Assembly: GCA_964510065.1 (NCBI GenBank)
Contig: CAZEAC010000072.1
Location: 1 to 23,486, forward strand
Direction of reading: 5' to 3'
Source of the DNA: CAZEAC01 sp964510065
GTDB taxonomy: Bacteria > Bdellovibrionota_C > UBA2361 > CAIXSY01
DNA length: 23,486 nt
A program made the translations under genes and the position numbers. The notes below the pieces were generated by a model, which saw nothing but the letters and a program-made list of their open reading frames with translations, ran no database searches and was not told the origin of the DNA. Shown here one piece after another: positions 16,975 to 23,486 of the stretch. Each line of letters starts with the position of its first letter. The first letter of the stretch is position 1.

Positions 16975-17187
16975 TTACTGATCGACCGCAATTGCGCCTG
17001 TGTCGACATCTGGATTCGGAACTGTCGCATCCATAGTCGCTTCATTTGCGCAGGTACAGCTGGTGTTGTTTCCATCAGCGTACGAAATGAGAGTCTGCCC
17101 GCTCGGACAGCCTTCGTCACAGGCGACTTCGCTATCTGCCAAACAAATTTGCGGAACCAGAACTACGAAAAGGACCAATAGTTTCAT
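16975..17187 (-). CDS. Small secreted Cys-rich protein, first gene of pilin operon
   Basis: 70 residues of unknown function. Residues 1-18 form a clear Sec signal peptide (MKLLVLFVVLVPQICLADS), giving a mature peptide of about 52 residues. It contains four Cys arranged as CxxxC and CxC (CDEGC and CTC), which could make two disulphides. The tail is acidic and Pro/Thr-rich, and the mature part is strongly acidic overall. The ATG has GAGG 8 nt upstream (GAGGTATCGCT). It sits 17 bp ahead of the FimT-like gene and seems to lead the minor-pilin operon. It has no prepilin signal and so is not a pilin. A pilus-associated or chaperone-like role would be a guess. Confidence 0.7.
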   Translation of the reverse strand: MKLLVLFVVLVPQICLADSEVACDEGCPSGQTLISYADGNNTSCTCANEATMDATVPNPDVDTGAIAVDQ

Positions 17188-17235
17188 AGCGATACCTCAT
17201 TAGCAGTAATAAAGCACCACTCCGCTCAATACCCC

Positions 17236-17270
17236 ACGTACTCACGGTACGGCAAATTAGCAGAGTACGT
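17236..17270 (-). promoter_or_regulatory. 8-bp perfect inverted repeat in pilin-operon leader/promoter region
   Basis: ACGTACTC (17236-17243) and GAGTACGT (17263-17270) are exact reverse complements, 19 bp apart. A third GTACG lies between them at 17247-17251. The element is about 50-80 bp upstream of the first gene of the minus-strand operon. It could be an operator with two half-sites or a stem with a 19-nt loop in the leader RNA. The remainder of 17188-17397 shows no promoter I would defend for the minus strand; a T-run at 17286-17293 has no hairpin. Confidence 0.4.
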
Positions 17271-17397
17271 TTACAATTTAAGCCTATTTTTTTCTACGAG
17301 AAGTTCGTAATTTCTGTGAATGAGCCGACCACCTTCTCGAGCACTCTCCGAACCACACGAGCAACAATGCCGATTTGCGAGCTCGCCAGCGAGAAGC

Positions 17398-17424
17398 TTG
17401 ATTCCGGCGCCAACCAAGTATAAG
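17398..17424 (+). promoter_or_regulatory. Weak candidate promoter for the riboswitch-receptor transcript
   Basis: TTGATT (17398-17403) and TATAAG (17419-17424) form a possible -35/-10 pair, but the spacer is only 15 bp. Position is the main support: transcription would start near 17431, just before the aptamer at 17443. Confidence 0.3.
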
Positions 17425-17442
17425 GTACGGCCTCAACTGTTT

Positions 17443-17548
17443 CATCCTTGGGGTGGCACTTGCGTTTAGACGTGAGCGCCTGAGAGCGGGATAAAGTTCC
17501 GCAACCCGATGAACCTGATCCGGATAATACCGGCGGAGGGAGTGGATG
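17443..17548 (+). promoter_or_regulatory. TPP (THI-box) riboswitch
   Basis: The conserved thiamine pyrophosphate aptamer is read directly: GGGGTGGC at 17450-17457, CTGAGA at 17480-17485, an optional small stem GCGG/CCGC (17486-17502), AACCTGATC at 17512-17520, CCGGATAATACCGG at 17520-17533, then GGAGGGA at 17535-17541. An outer P1 helix can form between CATCC (17443-17447) and GGATG (17544-17548). The ribosome site GGAGGGAG is part of the conserved aptamer, and P1 ends 1 nt before the start codon at 17550. Binding of TPP should therefore hide the ribosome site directly, with no separate expression platform. No terminator hairpin with T-tail lies between the aptamer and the gene, so control is most likely translational. 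Confidence 0.96.
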
Positions 17549-17549
17549 T

Positions 17550-19637
17550 ATGAATCGACACTGCCGAGTAGCGGCGCTAGTTCTCGCTTTAGGTTTGCGC
17601 ACAGCGTGCGCGCCAGCAGAGGATCTCAATCTCGAAATACCAACCGCACAGATTAATATCTACGCCTCACCGTTCGAGGAGTCGCTGTGGAATTTCCCAG
17701 GCAGTGCCTCAGTAATCGCCGCAGAAAGGGTCGCTCTTCAAGGGCGCGACCATTTGCAGGATCTCGTTCCGATGGTGCCTTCGCTCAACTGGGCAGGTGG
17801 GACATCGCGGCCAAAATTTTTTCAGATTCGCGGCATCGGCGAACTAGAACAGTATGAGGGTGCTCCAAATCCATCTGTCGGCGTAATTATCGATGACTTT
17901 GATCTAAGTGGCATTGGTTCTCCGGCGGGACTTTTTGATATTGAACAGGTCGAGGTTTTACACGGCCCACAAAGCATGCGCTACGGCGCAAGCGCATTGG
18001 CCGGCATTATTAACTTGCGATCGTACGAGCCAACTTCAATTCTCGACGGCCGCGCGCAATTCACCGCGGGCTCCGATGATCTTATCGAGGGCGGTCTTGC
18101 CGTTGGTGGTCCAGTAAGCGAGACCGTGCTCCTTCGTGTTTCTGCATTTCAGCACAATAGTAATGGTTTTCGTCATAACCTCTATCTTGACCGTCATAAC
18201 AGCAATGCGCGTGATGAGCTGAGTTCGCGGGTGCAGCTTCGCCTTCAGCCGTCCGCCGATACAAAAATTGACCTCGGTTTTATCGGATTTGATTTTGATA
18301 ATGGCTATGATGCGTTTGCCATTAATAATGCCTTTACTACCCAATCCGACCATCCCGGAGAAGACTCGCAACGTACCACGGGCGGGAAAATCAAAATTGA
18401 CTCAGCGCTCAACTCAGATCTTAGACTCGTCAGCCTCAGCACAATTTCTCGATCACATATCGACTATAGCTATGATGGCGATTGGGGCAACAATCCTTTT
18501 TGGGAGCCCTATGCCCCCTATGACTACTTCTCGGATACGCGAAGAACGCGCGAGACAAGCTCGCAGGAGTTGCGCCTCTCTAGTAGCGACGATCTGTATG
18601 TGCAGGGGGAGTCTTGGCGCTGGCTTTTTGGCCTTTTTGGCCAACACCTGACCGAAGACAGCTCGGTGAGTGAACTTTCGGAAAGCGTGGAATTTGATTT
18701 TATTTCGAGCGACTACCGCGCAAATACCCTTGCCACGTTCGGCGAAGTTGAAGCTCCGCTTACTTCGGGTACCTCGCTGAACCTCGCGCTTCGAGGAGAA
18801 AGGCGTGATAGCCGCTACTTCGACTCACGCGGCGCTGATTTTGAGCCGGTCGAGGGGCTCTACGGCGGCGCGCTTAGTACCAATGTGAGCATTGACGAAA
18901 ACGCACGTGCGTATTTGCTTTTCTCTCGTGGCTTTAAAGGCGGCGGGTTCAATCCGGGACCAAGCGTGCCCGGAGGTTTCCGTGACTACAATGCTGAATA
19001 TCTTTGGAATCTCGAAACTGGGATTCGCACCTCGCTATTTGCGCACAGATTGAATATTAACGCTGCGCTGTTTTATGACTGGCGCCGAGAGCAACAGATT
19101 AAGCTGGCCATACAGGACAGCCCCTCAGATCCGCTCTCCTACACCTATGTAACGAAGAATGCCGCGCGCGGCGAAAACTACGGCCTCGAATTGGAGCTTG
19201 AAGCGAAGCCATGGCAATGGCTCTCGATCTTTTGCTCCGGAGCGCTAATCGAAACGGAATTCACCGAAGTGTCTCAAGAGCTGTCGTATCTTGACGGAAG
19301 AGCGCAGTCACACGCTCCAACCTGGCAGTACGCACTTGGCTTAAAGACTTTTTTTGACGAGCATTTTTACGCGCAAACGCTTCTTAGCGGAAAAGACGGC
19401 TTTTATTTCGACGATAGCCATAATCAGCGTTCAAACTCCTACAATCTTCTCGATATAAGTGTTGGGTACCAAGGAAATGGCTGGCGCTGGTCGATCTGGA
19501 CTAAGAACACGCTCGACGAGAAATACGCCGTGCGCGGATTTTACTTCGGCAATGAGCCACCCGACTTCGCCGCGAAAGAATATGTACAGCGTGGCGATCC
19601 ATTTCAAATTGGCTCCACTATTGAGTACCGGTTCTAA
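17550..19637 (+). CDS. TonB-dependent outer-membrane receptor, predicted thiamine/precursor uptake
   Basis: 695 residues. Residues 1-23 look like a signal peptide (core AALVLALGL, cleavage after APA). The plug domain covers about 48-160, including HLQDLVPMVPSLN, the FQIRGIG strand and VLHGPQSMRYGASALAGIINL, the hallmark block of TonB-dependent receptors. The rest is a 22-strand-type barrel with many aromatic-ended strands, ending in the outer-membrane signature Phe (IGSTIEYRF). Length is normal. The TPP riboswitch abutting its start is the best clue to substrate: THI-box-controlled TonB receptors are known from comparative genomics as likely thiamine or thiamine-precursor transporters. No inner-membrane thiamine transporter or thi gene is in this window. 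It is followed after 53 bp by the ArgC/LysY-like gene with no visible terminator, so read-through is possible. Confidence 0.93.
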   Translation: MNRHCRVAALVLALGLRTACAPAEDLNLEIPTAQINIYASPFEESLWNFPGSASVIAAERVALQGRDHLQDLVPMVPSLNWAGGTSRPKFFQIRGIGELEQYEGAPNPSVGVIIDDFDLSGIGSPAGLFDIEQVEVLHGPQSMRYGASALAGIINLRSYEPTSILDGRAQFTAGSDDLIEGGLAVGGPVSETVLLRVSAFQHNSNGFRHNLYLDRHNSNARDELSSRVQLRLQPSADTKIDLGFIGFDFDNGYDAFAINNAFTTQSDHPGEDSQRTTGGKIKIDSALNSDLRLVSLSTISRSHIDYSYDGDWGNNPFWEPYAPYDYFSDTRRTRETSSQELRLSSSDDLYVQGESWRWLFGLFGQHLTEDSSVSELSESVEFDFISSDYRANTLATFGEVEAPLTSGTSLNLALRGERRDSRYFDSRGADFEPVEGLYGGALSTNVSIDENARAYLLFSRGFKGGGFNPGPSVPGGFRDYNAEYLWNLETGIRTSLFAHRLNINAALFYDWRREQQIKLAIQDSPSDPLSYTYVTKNAARGENYGLELELEAKPWQWLSIFCSGALIETEFTEVSQELSYLDGRAQSHAPTWQYALGLKTFFDEHFYAQTLLSGKDGFYFDDSHNQRSNSYNLLDISVGYQGNGWRWSIWTKNTLDEKYAVRGFYFGNEPPDFAAKEYVQRGDPFQIGSTIEYRF

Positions 19638-19690
19638 GCAAGCGCGGAGGTAGAACTGCTGCGGTTTATCTGTTAGACTCCGGAGATACT

Positions 19691-20734
19691 ATGCCAATAG
19701 AAACTGCAATTATTGGAACAGGGGCTACCGCGCAGCAGCTTTGGAGATTAGTTGGAGGTCATCCTGAACTTCGACTCTGCACTGTAGTGGGAGGAAGCAA
19801 AGCCGGAAAGCTTCTTGGCGAAATTGATCCAGGCGCGAGATGCTCGGCAAAATTGCCAATTGAAACAATGGACCAAGCGCTACAAAAAATCGCGCAGAGT
19901 CCATTGGTATTTTCAACGCTCCCTAACGAAGAAGCCGCCAAGCAGCTTGGTGAGCTCAAAGTACCCGGCACACTGATTGACTTAAGTGGCGCGCACCGAT
20001 TGCAATCGCGCCAAGACTATTCAACCTGGTACGGATTTGAGCATCCCCATCCTGAAAACCTTGGCGGAAAATGGCAGTACGGACTTCCAGAACTCTTTCG
20101 TGAAAAAATTGCCGCGTCAAAGCGCATTGCGAATCCCGGTTGTTTCGCGACCGCGGCGATACTCGCAGTCGCACCATTCCTGTCTAAATCTTACGTCGAT
20201 ACTTCGAAGCCGATAATTATGAAGGGAGTCTCGGGAATCTCCGGCGCCGGTATTAAGCAGGACGATGCGCTTCTCGCAGTCAATGTTTCCGGGCAAACTA
20301 AAAGCTATCGGCTTACCGATCATCAGCACACGCCCGAGATTGAGCAGATACTTGAGCGCTATAGCGGGCACAAAGTGACCGTAAGTTTCAGCCCCTCCAC
20401 AAGCGAGTCGGTGCGGGGCATTGAGATTACCGCTTGGCTGCCGGTGGTTGCCGACCTTTCCAAGACCGACCTTGTTGCCATCGCTCACGAGCTTTATAAG
20501 GACGAGCGCTTTATCGAGGTGACTTCAAAACCGCAAGGGACCGCGTCGGTAAATGGATCCAACATGGTAACTATTAGTCTGGCCTACGATGCGCGTGTCG
20601 GGCACCTCATCGTCACTTCAGCAATTGATAATCTTATTAAGGGCGCTGCGGGACAGGCGTTGCAGAATGCCAATATTATACTGAAACTCCCTGAAGCTAT
20701 GGGGCTTTCTCGTGACTCTTTCGGATTTGCCTAG
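19691..20734 (+). CDS. argC: N-acetyl-gamma-glutamyl-phosphate reductase (ArgC/LysY family)
   Basis: 347 residues. NADPH-dependent reductase of the aspartate-semialdehyde dehydrogenase fold that turns acyl phosphates into semialdehydes in arginine (ArgC) or AAA-lysine (LysY) synthesis. Seen: nucleotide-binding start IIGTGATAQQL (7-17), IDLSGAHRL (96-104), YGLPELF, the catalytic Cys151 in NPGCFATAA, GVSGISGAG (179-187), HQHTPEIEQIL (211-221) with the catalytic His, and the C-terminal AIDNLIKGAAGQALQN. Compared with common ArgC, the usual CYPT after the catalytic site is CFAT and HRHTPE is HQHTPE, so it is a divergent member and LysY cannot be excluded. GGAG lies 6 nt before the ATG. No other arg or lys gene is nearby. 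Confidence 0.85.
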   Translation: MPIETAIIGTGATAQQLWRLVGGHPELRLCTVVGGSKAGKLLGEIDPGARCSAKLPIETMDQALQKIAQSPLVFSTLPNEEAAKQLGELKVPGTLIDLSGAHRLQSRQDYSTWYGFEHPHPENLGGKWQYGLPELFREKIAASKRIANPGCFATAAILAVAPFLSKSYVDTSKPIIMKGVSGISGAGIKQDDALLAVNVSGQTKSYRLTDHQHTPEIEQILERYSGHKVTVSFSPSTSESVRGIEITAWLPVVADLSKTDLVAIAHELYKDERFIEVTSKPQGTASVNGSNMVTISLAYDARVGHLIVTSAIDNLIKGAAGQALQNANIILKLPEAMGLSRDSFGFA

Positions 20735-20802
20735 CGCGCAATTTGCCACACTCCCTTAGCGGGGTAGCTGAGTTGCGAAAAAGAGACACTAGAAAGTTGG
20801 TT

Positions 20803-20823
20803 CTTCATTTGCCAATAATGAAG
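20803..20823 (+). promoter_or_regulatory. Hairpin overlapping the ribosome site of the amine oxidase gene
   Basis: CTTCATT (20803-20809) pairs perfectly with AATGAAG (20817-20823) around the 7-nt loop TGCCAAT. The 3' arm includes the first three bases of the Shine-Dalgarno AAGG (20821-20824) that sits 5 nt before the ATG at 20830. The stem is A/T-rich and would be only marginally stable. Confidence 0.4.
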
Positions 20824-20829
20824 GTACGT

Positions 20830-22422
20830 ATGGCAGCACGAACCACTCTATTCTCCCAATTGCAGAAGTTTATTTATCAGGCCTGGCTTGTCGAAAAAGC
20901 GCGACACCCCGAACTACCTAGTCATTCAAGACGACGCTTTTTGAAGCGCAGCGGTGCCTGGTCGGCGCTGGCGCTTAGCGCGCCGCTCATAAGCGCGTGC
21001 GGCGGCGGGAGCTCGCATTCCTCGGCGCCACGCGACCCGAATCAACCACGTATCGCGATTATCGGCGGCGGACTTGCCGGACTAACCTGCGCTTACACCC
21101 TTGAGAAACAGGGGATTTTTTCCGATCTTTACGAATCTAGTGGACGGACCGGTGGTCGAACGTGGAGCGCTCGCGGAAAATTTTCTGACAACCAGCTCGT
21201 CGAGCTCGGAGGAGAATTTATCGATTCTGGACATAGTAACATTCGGGCCCTCGCTGCAGAGCTTGGGCTCACCCTTGTTGATGTCAAAGCCGCCTATCCC
21301 GGCGCTCAAGAAGACACATACTTTATCGATGGCCAAGCGCTTGAGGAGGCGGAAATAGTAGCGGCGTTTCGCCCACTCGCCGCAAGAATGGCGCGGCTTG
21401 TCTCCGCAAGCGATGAATCTGACGGGTTATTCACGCAACTCGACAATACTTCTATCCATGCCTGGCTCGATGCACAGACTGACATTAGCCCCGTGCTTAG
21501 AAAACTACTCGACGTTGCGTATCTTGAAGAGTATGGCCTCGAGACGACGCGACAGTCGCTTTTTAACCTGCTTTATTTCATCGATTATGAAAATCCTGAT
21601 CCATTTCATATCTTTGGCGATTCCGATGAGCGTTTTCATATAGCTGAAGGGAATGATTCTATCGCGAAGAGACTCAGCGATGCTCTGCAGGGAGAAATTT
21701 TCCGGAACCACAGCCTTACGGCGGCGAACCTTGAAGGCGATGGGAGCTATCGTCTAACATTTAACGGTGATCGTGACGTGCAATATGATCATGTGGTCTT
21801 CGCACTGCCCTTTACATTGCTTAGGCAGGTTTCGTTGGGCGGCTTGGCGCTCCCGGATCTCAAGCTTCAGATAATTAACGAGCTTGGTTACGGCACCAAC
21901 AGTAAACTTATGCTCGGGTTCGGCGCGCGCGTGTGGCGCGACGAATTCAGAAGTAGCGGCGCGATGATCGGCAATAACGGACTACAAACGACCTGGGATA
22001 CCTCAAGAGGCCAGGAAGGAACTCACGGCGTCATTACCAACTTTGTTGGCGGCGATCGTGGCATCGAGTTCGCGAATGCTGAAGCTCGCGACCTCGCCGA
22101 GCAGGTGCTTCCGTTGATTGATCAGCTGTGGCCAGGCACCTCGACTAGTTACGATGGGCACGCAGTACGCATGGGCTGGCCAACTCATCCACATACTCTT
22201 GGCTCGTATGCCTGCTACCTTCCCGGACAGGCGCGGTGGAGCGGCCTTGAGGGAGAAAGGGTTGAGAATCTACACTTCTGCGGCGAACATACCTCAATAG
22301 ATAACCAAGGGTTTATGGAGGGTGCCTGCGAGTCCGGACTTAGGGTAGCATCTGAAATCATTAGTGATCTTGCCGCTTCAATCGACCAGTCTACCTTGCC
22401 CGCAAAAAGTGTCGGCGCATAG
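20830..22422 (+). CDS. Tat-exported flavin amine oxidase with lipobox
   Basis: 530 residues from the ATG at 20830, chosen because AAGG lies 5 nt upstream; ATG 20818 and TTG 20743 are alternative in-frame starts. A twin-arginine signal SRRRFLK (residues 33-39) precedes a hydrophobic stretch that ends in LISAC (Cys57), so the protein may be a Tat-exported lipoprotein. The FAD-binding dinucleotide fold follows at once: IAIIGGGLAGLTCAYTLEKQG (76-95 and on), then the acidic residue in LYESSGRTGGR. The C-terminal FAD motif is FCGEHTSIDNQGFMEGA. These identify the monoamine oxidase/phytoene-desaturase-like family, which oxidises amines to imines with release of hydrogen peroxide. The amine substrate is unknown. 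The long pre-Tat segment (about 33 residues) is common in related secreted amine oxidases. It lies 95 bp after the ArgC-like gene. Confidence 0.88.
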   Translation: MAARTTLFSQLQKFIYQAWLVEKARHPELPSHSRRRFLKRSGAWSALALSAPLISACGGGSSHSSAPRDPNQPRIAIIGGGLAGLTCAYTLEKQGIFSDLYESSGRTGGRTWSARGKFSDNQLVELGGEFIDSGHSNIRALAAELGLTLVDVKAAYPGAQEDTYFIDGQALEEAEIVAAFRPLAARMARLVSASDESDGLFTQLDNTSIHAWLDAQTDISPVLRKLLDVAYLEEYGLETTRQSLFNLLYFIDYENPDPFHIFGDSDERFHIAEGNDSIAKRLSDALQGEIFRNHSLTAANLEGDGSYRLTFNGDRDVQYDHVVFALPFTLLRQVSLGGLALPDLKLQIINELGYGTNSKLMLGFGARVWRDEFRSSGAMIGNNGLQTTWDTSRGQEGTHGVITNFVGGDRGIEFANAEARDLAEQVLPLIDQLWPGTSTSYDGHAVRMGWPTHPHTLGSYACYLPGQARWSGLEGERVENLHFCGEHTSIDNQGFMEGACESGLRVASEIISDLAASIDQSTLPAKSVGA

Positions 22423-22439
22423 AGAAGGTGTCGCAAATC

Positions 22440-22448
22440 TGCTATACT
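22440..22448 (+). promoter_or_regulatory. Candidate extended -10 promoter
   Basis: TGCTATACT (22440-22448) is a good extended -10 element (TG, one base, TATACT). No clear -35 lies 17 bp upstream. It stands just after the amine oxidase stop and would drive the small membrane protein gene. Confidence 0.35.
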
Positions 22449-22573
22449 GCCAAGCTGCACTTCAAAATTTGGCGCGGGTAGATTATCGAAAGAACTCTAG
22501 GAAGTGGGTTCGCGGAAAAGGTTGAGTGACCTTTTTTGTTCGGTCCACTGTCATCCAACAACAATTACACATT

Positions 22574-22915
22574 ATGAATAAGTGGTTCAATCGAATTACT
22601 GCGCGGCTTTTCGCAAGCTTGGTGCCTGCGATCATTGTCGCCATTTTTGGCATCTGGTTTGCGACGACGGGGATCGTCGGATTCCATCAGGGCTGGGAGA
22701 CTTGGGGAAACATCTTATGGCTCACCTTTGGAGCGGCGTTTCTTGCGCTCGCTGTATTGAGCGGAGTTGTCCTCTCAAGGCCGCACCGCGAGAATTGGCG
22801 ACTCGTGTACGGGAGAGGATTCGAGAAACTGATCATGGGTCTATCGAGGGATGGATTCAACCAGGTGTTGCATCTGCCCGACGGTGACCTGCATGTTCCG
22901 CCAAGGAATCAGTAA
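22574..22915 (+). CDS. Small membrane protein, two TM helices, unknown function
   Basis: 113 residues from ATG 22574. An upstream GTG at 22526, with AAGG 4 nt before it, would give 129 residues and cannot be excluded. Two hydrophobic segments are visible: LFASLVPAIIVAIFGIWFATTGIVG and ILWLTFGAAFLALAVLSGVVL. They are joined by a short loop with HQGWETWGN and followed by a basic then acidic soluble tail of about 45 residues. I recognise no family. It appears to be a single-gene unit, with a candidate promoter at 22440 and a terminator just after its stop. Confidence 0.6.
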   Translation: MNKWFNRITARLFASLVPAIIVAIFGIWFATTGIVGFHQGWETWGNILWLTFGAAFLALAVLSGVVLSRPHRENWRLVYGRGFEKLIMGLSRDGFNQVLHLPDGDLHVPPRNQ

Positions 22916-22930
22916 GAGAGTAATCTCTCT
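22915..22930 (+). other. Small perfect hairpin after stop codon
   Basis: AGAGAG (22915-22920), loop TAAT, CTCTCT (22925-22930). It begins at the last base of the stop codon and directly precedes the terminator hairpin. It may stabilise the 3' end or be incidental. Confidence 0.4.
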
Positions 22931-22933
22931 GCT

Positions 22934-22960
22934 ATGGGTTTGCTCTGCAGACCCATTTCC
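22934..22960 (+). terminator. Intrinsic terminator
   Basis: ATGGGTTTGC (22934-22943) pairs with GCAGACCCAT (22947-22956) over 10 bp with one G-U wobble and a 3-nt loop TCT. It is followed by TTCCTAGATTTCTTTT, a pyrimidine-rich tail. It ends the small membrane protein transcript and separates it from the acetyltransferase gene. Confidence 0.7.
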
Positions 22961-23000
22961 TAGATTTCTTTTGAACGATGTACTATGAGTTTGCGATAGT

Positions 23001-23414
23001 ATGAACATTATTTATCGAGATGATGCGCCGCTAAGCGTCGAGCAGGCTATTTCGCTCTATAACAGATCGACCCTTGGGGAGCGAAGACCGGTGCACCGTC
23101 CCGATATTTTCGAGTTAATGTTGAAAAATGCTTCGTTGACGATTACCGCATGGAGCGATTCAAAGCTCGTGGGCATCGCCCGTACGCTGACTGATTTTGG
23201 ATATGTCGCCTATCTTGCCGATCTCGCGGTCGATACGGAATATCAACGCCAAGGAATTGGGAAACAGCTTATTGAGGAAACTAAGAGCCGCCTTGGTCCG
23301 GAGTGCATGATCGTACTGCTCTCCGCACCCAAAGCAAATGAGTACTACCCCAAAATCGGCTTTGAGCATAATCCACGTGCCTGGTTCCTCCGAACAAAAA
23401 AGGTATCATCTTAA
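23001..23414 (+). CDS. GNAT family N-acetyltransferase
   Basis: 137 residues, a normal length for a single-domain GNAT enzyme that transfers acetyl from acetyl-CoA to an amine. The acetyl-CoA pyrophosphate-binding motif A is seen at 72-90: LADLAVDTEYQRQGIGKQL, with the Q/R-x-x-G-x-G loop at 82-87. Motif B follows as NEYYPKIGFEHNP (113-125), where the Tyr pair and GF end are typical. The substrate is not predictable. The ATG at 23001 has no clear ribosome site. It lies downstream of the terminator at 22934-22960 and is therefore a separate unit. Confidence 0.88.
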   Translation: MNIIYRDDAPLSVEQAISLYNRSTLGERRPVHRPDIFELMLKNASLTITAWSDSKLVGIARTLTDFGYVAYLADLAVDTEYQRQGIGKQLIEETKSRLGPECMIVLLSAPKANEYYPKIGFEHNPRAWFLRTKKVSS

Positions 23415-23429
23415 AAAAGGAGGAAACAT

Positions 23430-23445
23430 CGTAGAGGATTCTACG
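23430..23445. other. Perfect 6-bp hairpin downstream of the acetyltransferase gene
   Basis: CGTAGA (23430-23435), loop GGAT, TCTACG (23440-23445). On the plus strand no T-tail follows, so it is not a good terminator for the acetyltransferase. On the minus strand a T-run occurs about 9 nt later (the A-run at 23413-23418), so it might serve a gene entering from the right. A strong purine stretch AAAAAAGGAGG lies just before it. Confidence 0.3.
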
Positions 23446-23486
23446 AAAGAAGAGGTGTGGGAAATGCCCTTCGCAATAGAGATCCA

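Noticed and set aside
19672..19679. TG-N-TAGACT as an extended -10 promoter for the ArgC-like gene
   Set aside because: Transcription would begin after the GGAG ribosome site, leaving about 5 nt before the ATG, and no -35 is present.
20743..20829. TTG start giving a 29-residue longer amine oxidase
   Set aside because: There is no ribosome site, while ATG 20830 has AAGG at the right distance and gives the N-terminal layout common for Tat-exported relatives.
23464..23486. ATG with AGAGG upstream as the start of a gene leaving the window
   Set aside because: Only seven codons are visible. The spacing is acceptable but nothing else supports a gene.
1..23486. tRNA, rRNA, CRISPR arrays, insertion sequences, toxin-antitoxin or phage-defence genes
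   Set aside because: Looked for on both strands by eye. No cloverleaf, regular spacer repeats, transposase motifs or terminal inverted repeats were seen. A covariance or HMM scan could still find something subtle.

Overview
The window comes from a Gram-negative bacterium. It encodes a TonB-dependent outer-membrane receptor, two predicted lipoproteins, a large periplasmic alpha-2-macroglobulin and type IV pilin-like proteins. A run of 10 N at 6894-6903 marks a draft assembly, possibly a metagenome bin. I cannot name the genus. The large PilX-type protein and general gene style would suit a deltaproteobacterial or Bdellovibrionota-like lineage, but that is only an impression. Coding density is high and no intergenic stretch exceeds about 360 bp. 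I saw no tRNA, rRNA, CRISPR array, transposase or phage gene.

Left part (1-7.0 kb, minus strand): a 2062-residue thioester-type alpha-2-macroglobulin lies downstream of a small LysM lipoprotein that is interrupted by the N gap. Divergent from the LysM gene is a plus-strand ATP-grasp enzyme resembling the sugar-transfer-associated family (7.0-8.2 kb).

Centre (8.2-17.2 kb, minus strand): six or seven tightly packed genes read leftwards. In transcription order they are a 70-residue Cys-rich secreted protein, a FimT/GspH-like pilin, a PilV-like pilin, a PilW-like pilin, a large PilX-like protein, a fusion of a NodU/CmcH-type carbamoyltransferase with a ROK-type sugar kinase, and a polytopic GT-C-like membrane protein. 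Gaps are mostly below 20 bp; the exception is 88 bp before the fusion gene. The layout suggests, without proving it, that a surface-glycan or pilus modification step is co-expressed with the minor pilins. The fusion protein is the most unusual item in the window.

Right part (17.4-23.5 kb, plus strand): a clear TPP (THI-box) riboswitch sits directly against the start codon of a TonB-dependent receptor, so that receptor probably imports thiamine or a precursor. It is followed by an ArgC/LysY-type semialdehyde dehydrogenase, a Tat-exported flavin amine oxidase with a lipobox, a small two-helix membrane protein ending in a good intrinsic terminator, and a GNAT acetyltransferase.
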